From assembly GCA_012103075.1 (NCBI GenBank), contig JAAVLQ010000002.1, positions 1,848,001 to 1,912,000 on the forward strand: 64,000 bases of DNA, read 5' to 3'. Shown here piece by piece: positions 62,220 through 64,000 of the stretch. Both the position numbers and the translations under genes were made by a program. The first letter of the stretch is position 1. Each line of letters opens with the position of its first letter. Below the pieces are notes generated by a model that worked only from the letters and a program-made list of their open reading frames with translations, had not been told where the DNA came from and ran no database searches. The stretch comes from Brucella cytisi. GTDB lineage: Bacteria; Pseudomonadota; Alphaproteobacteria; Rhizobiales; Rhizobiaceae.

Positions 62220-63668
62220 ATGAGTTCAGATGGTTGCGCTGCCCATACGCTTTCTACCACAACTACCGACGTGGCCCGCCGACCGCCTTGGCTTGGCCTC
62301 TCCGTCCTGTTGCTAGCGGGATTCGTGACGATCTTTGATCTCTTCGTGGTCAATGTTGCAATCCCTTCCATGCAGGTCGAGCTTGGAGCCAGCCTGTCGC
62401 AGATTGGCTTCATCGTCGCAGGTTACGAACTGGCCTTCGGTGTGTTGCTCGTTACCGGCGGGCGAATGGGCGATCTTTACGGACGGCGAAGGCTATTCGT
62501 CCTCGGAATGGCAGGGTTTACGGCGGCATCGCTTCTTTGCGGCATTGCTCCGACCGTGGAAATCCTGATTGGGGCACGCGTGCTGCAAGGGCTGGCGGCC
62601 GCGCTGCTTTTTCCGCAGGTCTATGCCTCAATTCGCGTTAACTTCACCGGCAACGACGGCCGTCGTGCCTTCGGCTTCCTTGGCATGACGCTTGGCCTTG
62701 CGGCCATTGCCGGACAGATTCTCGGCGGGTTTCTGGTTGAGACGAATATCCCGAAACTCGGTTGGCGCACCATCTTCCTCATCAACGTGCCCGTCGGCAT
62801 CTTCGCGATTGCTATGGCACAGCTCATCCCCGAAACGATCGCCCCAGAGCGCCCCACGCTCGATTGGCCGGGCGTGGTCCTAGCCAGCGTTGGTCTAACC
62901 CTGCTGCTCGTGCCACTGGTCGAAGCCCCAACTCGTGGCTGGCAGCTTTGGAGCGTCCTATCGCTCGCCGGGGCCGCGCTCCTACTCGCCATCTTCTATC
63001 AATATCAGGAACGTCGCCGCGAAACCGGCCACCAACCCTTGGTGGATATGACGCTAATGCGCCAACCACGCTTTGCCAAAGGTGGGTTGTTGGTGCTGCT
63101 CATCTATTCAACGGCCTCCTCCTTCTTTCTGTGTTTCGCGCTTTTGGTGCAAACGGGGTTCGGATTGAGCCCGTTCGCGGCCGGCAGCGTATTTGTACCG
63201 TGCTCCATCGCTTTCGTGATATTCTCGCTCAGCGCGCCCCGCCTCGTCGCTCGCTTCGGTACGCCAGCCATCGCCGTTGGCGCGCTGGTTTACGCACTTT
63301 CGTTAGGCGTGTTGATTGGACAAGTCTGGACCGCCGGAGCCGACCTAGTCGTGGCGCATCTTGTTCCGACGTTGATCGTGATCGGCGGGGCGCAGGCAAT
63401 GATCATGACGCCGTTGCTCAACCTCGTGCTCGGCTTCGTCGAAGAACGGCAGGCGGGAATGGCTTCTGGTGTGATTTCCACACTGCAGCAGGTTGGCGCA
63501 GCGCTCGGTGTCGCGGCGGTCGGTATCCTGTTCGGTGCAACACTCGGGGCAGGACCGGAAGGGCAGGCTACGCGCTACGCCGCTGCCTTCGTCTCTGGTA
63601 TGACCTACAATCTTGCCGCTGCGTTGGTTGCTACAAGCCTGCTGGTCTCTATGGCGAGACGCCCTTAA
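62220..63668 (+). CDS. MFS transporter, DHA2 family (EmrB/QacA-type, 14 TM)
   Basis: Intact, 482 residues. Motif A-like GGRMGDLYGRRRLFVLG follows helix 2, and the antiporter motif C region GFLGMTLGLAAIAGQILGGFLV is visible; FDLFVVNVAIPSMQ matches helix 1 motif D1 of DHA2 drug/H+ antiporters. Predicted to export drugs or toxic organics. The gap to the divergent MmyB-like gene is 97 bp and should hold both promoters. Confidence 0.92.
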   Translation: MSSDGCAAHTLSTTTTDVARRPPWLGLSVLLLAGFVTIFDLFVVNVAIPSMQVELGASLSQIGFIVAGYELAFGVLLVTGGRMGDLYGRRRLFVLGMAGFTAASLLCGIAPTVEILIGARVLQGLAAALLFPQVYASIRVNFTGNDGRRAFGFLGMTLGLAAIAGQILGGFLVETNIPKLGWRTIFLINVPVGIFAIAMAQLIPETIAPERPTLDWPGVVLASVGLTLLLVPLVEAPTRGWQLWSVLSLAGAALLLAIFYQYQERRRETGHQPLVDMTLMRQPRFAKGGLLVLLIYSTASSFFLCFALLVQTGFGLSPFAAGSVFVPCSIAFVIFSLSAPRLVARFGTPAIAVGALVYALSLGVLIGQVWTAGADLVVAHLVPTLIVIGGAQAMIMTPLLNLVLGFVEERQAGMASGVISTLQQVGAALGVAAVGILFGATLGAGPEGQATRYAAAFVSGMTYNLAAALVATSLLVSMARRP

Positions 63669-63675
63669 TATCCTC

Positions 63676-64000
63676 CTGTTCGAGCGCAACACGCAAGGCG
63701 TCCGGCTCACCGGGGCCGTACGTCTTTTATCGAGAGGGCCCCTGCCGGTGTCGAACAACTCGATCATGCCGTGAAGTCCGCCGGCATGGTGGCTTTGGGG
63801 AGATTGTGGTCGCCTGCGCATGGGCGTTCATGATCTGATCCCGTACAGCTTCCTCGCCAATTTGATCGGTCGATACCGCGATGATTACCCCAGCGTCGAT
63901 CTGGAAATTGCTGAAGACACGGGCGGGAGGCAATCACGCAACTGCGTGCGGGTAAGCTCGACGTCGCGTTCGCGGTCGGGACGCCCGATCTCTCCGGCTA
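63676..64000 (+). pseudogene. LysR regulator fragment, runs off right edge
   Basis: LFERNTQGVRLTGA corresponds to the end of a LysR winged helix. Then RLGRLRMGVHDLIPYSFLANLIGRYRDDYPSVDLEIAED and, in a further frame, EAITQLRAGKLDVAFAVGTPDLSG match the substrate-binding domain. The first half of the helix-turn-helix is absent because the DHA2 gene ends directly before it, and at least three frame changes occur within 320 bp. The 5' loss marks it as a true remnant, though some breaks may be sequence errors. Confidence 0.7.

Noticed and set aside
1..64000. tRNA, rRNA, IS elements, prophage or attachment sites
   Set aside because: No cloverleaf-like tail, rRNA core sequence, transposase motif or integrase was recognised; a dedicated tRNA/IS scan could not be run.

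Overview
The window looks like chromosomal accessory DNA from an alphaproteobacterium of the Brucellaceae/Rhizobiales type (Brucella/Ochrobactrum-like). The grounds are moderate-high GC, the LysR/GntR-rich catabolic gene content, a haem-uptake locus whose receptor carries an Omp25/Omp31-type barrel, and a candidate RirA-type iron box. The species call is an inference. No rRNA, tRNA, IS element or CRISPR array was recognised.

Layout. (1) 0-10 kb, minus strand: a BapA-like giant adhesin with a long Asp-Ala tract and its own type I secretion system (TolC-like lipoprotein, ABC exporter, HlyD-like adaptor). An AraC-type regulator is divergent from it. (2) 11-20.5 kb: small and hypothetical material, then a LysR/SDR divergent pair, then a minus-strand run of aldehyde dehydrogenase, beta-hydroxyacid dehydrogenase, LysR, M20 amidohydrolase and two DUF3100-type membrane proteins. 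(3) 21-33.5 kb: an amide/peptide scavenging island with a penicillin-acylase-type Ntn hydrolase, two M20 hydrolases, a complete Dpp/Opp-type ABC importer, an M81 (MlrC-like) peptidase and a divergent IclR regulator. (4) 33.5-41 kb: a haem-uptake cell-surface-signalling locus with ECF sigma, FecR-type anti-sigma, STN-containing TonB-dependent receptor fused to an Omp25/31 barrel, haem oxygenase, small membrane protein and TonB. (5) 41.5-58 kb: a large heterocycle/amide catabolic regulon with two near-duplicate GntR regulators, a hydantoin/Asp-Glu-type racemase, a flavin reductase, a second Dpp importer, two solute-binding proteins and four amidohydrolase-superfamily enzymes. Its intergenic regions share a TTGTYRACAA palindrome. 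(6) 58-64 kb: LysR remnants, TetR-oxidoreductase-MFS, an MmyB-like regulator, a DHA2 exporter and a truncated LysR gene at the edge.

A dominant technical feature is that about thirty genes are split by one- or two-base indels, often in homopolymers, while both halves stay full-length and conserved. This is much more like raw long-read consensus error than genuine gene decay. I therefore annotate interrupted genes as single CDS spans and give approximate frameshift positions; the coordinates are those of the reconstructed gene.

How the parts work together: the adhesin locus is a self-contained secretion unit. The haem locus would sense extracellular haem through the receptor STN domain, the anti-sigma and the ECF sigma, then degrade haem with the oxygenase. 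The two importer islands would take up amide-containing compounds and hydrolyse them in the cytoplasm. Region 5 is the best candidate for an undescribed system, because two of its hydrolases have lost the usual HxH metal motif and because the shared operator ties scattered transcription units into one regulon.
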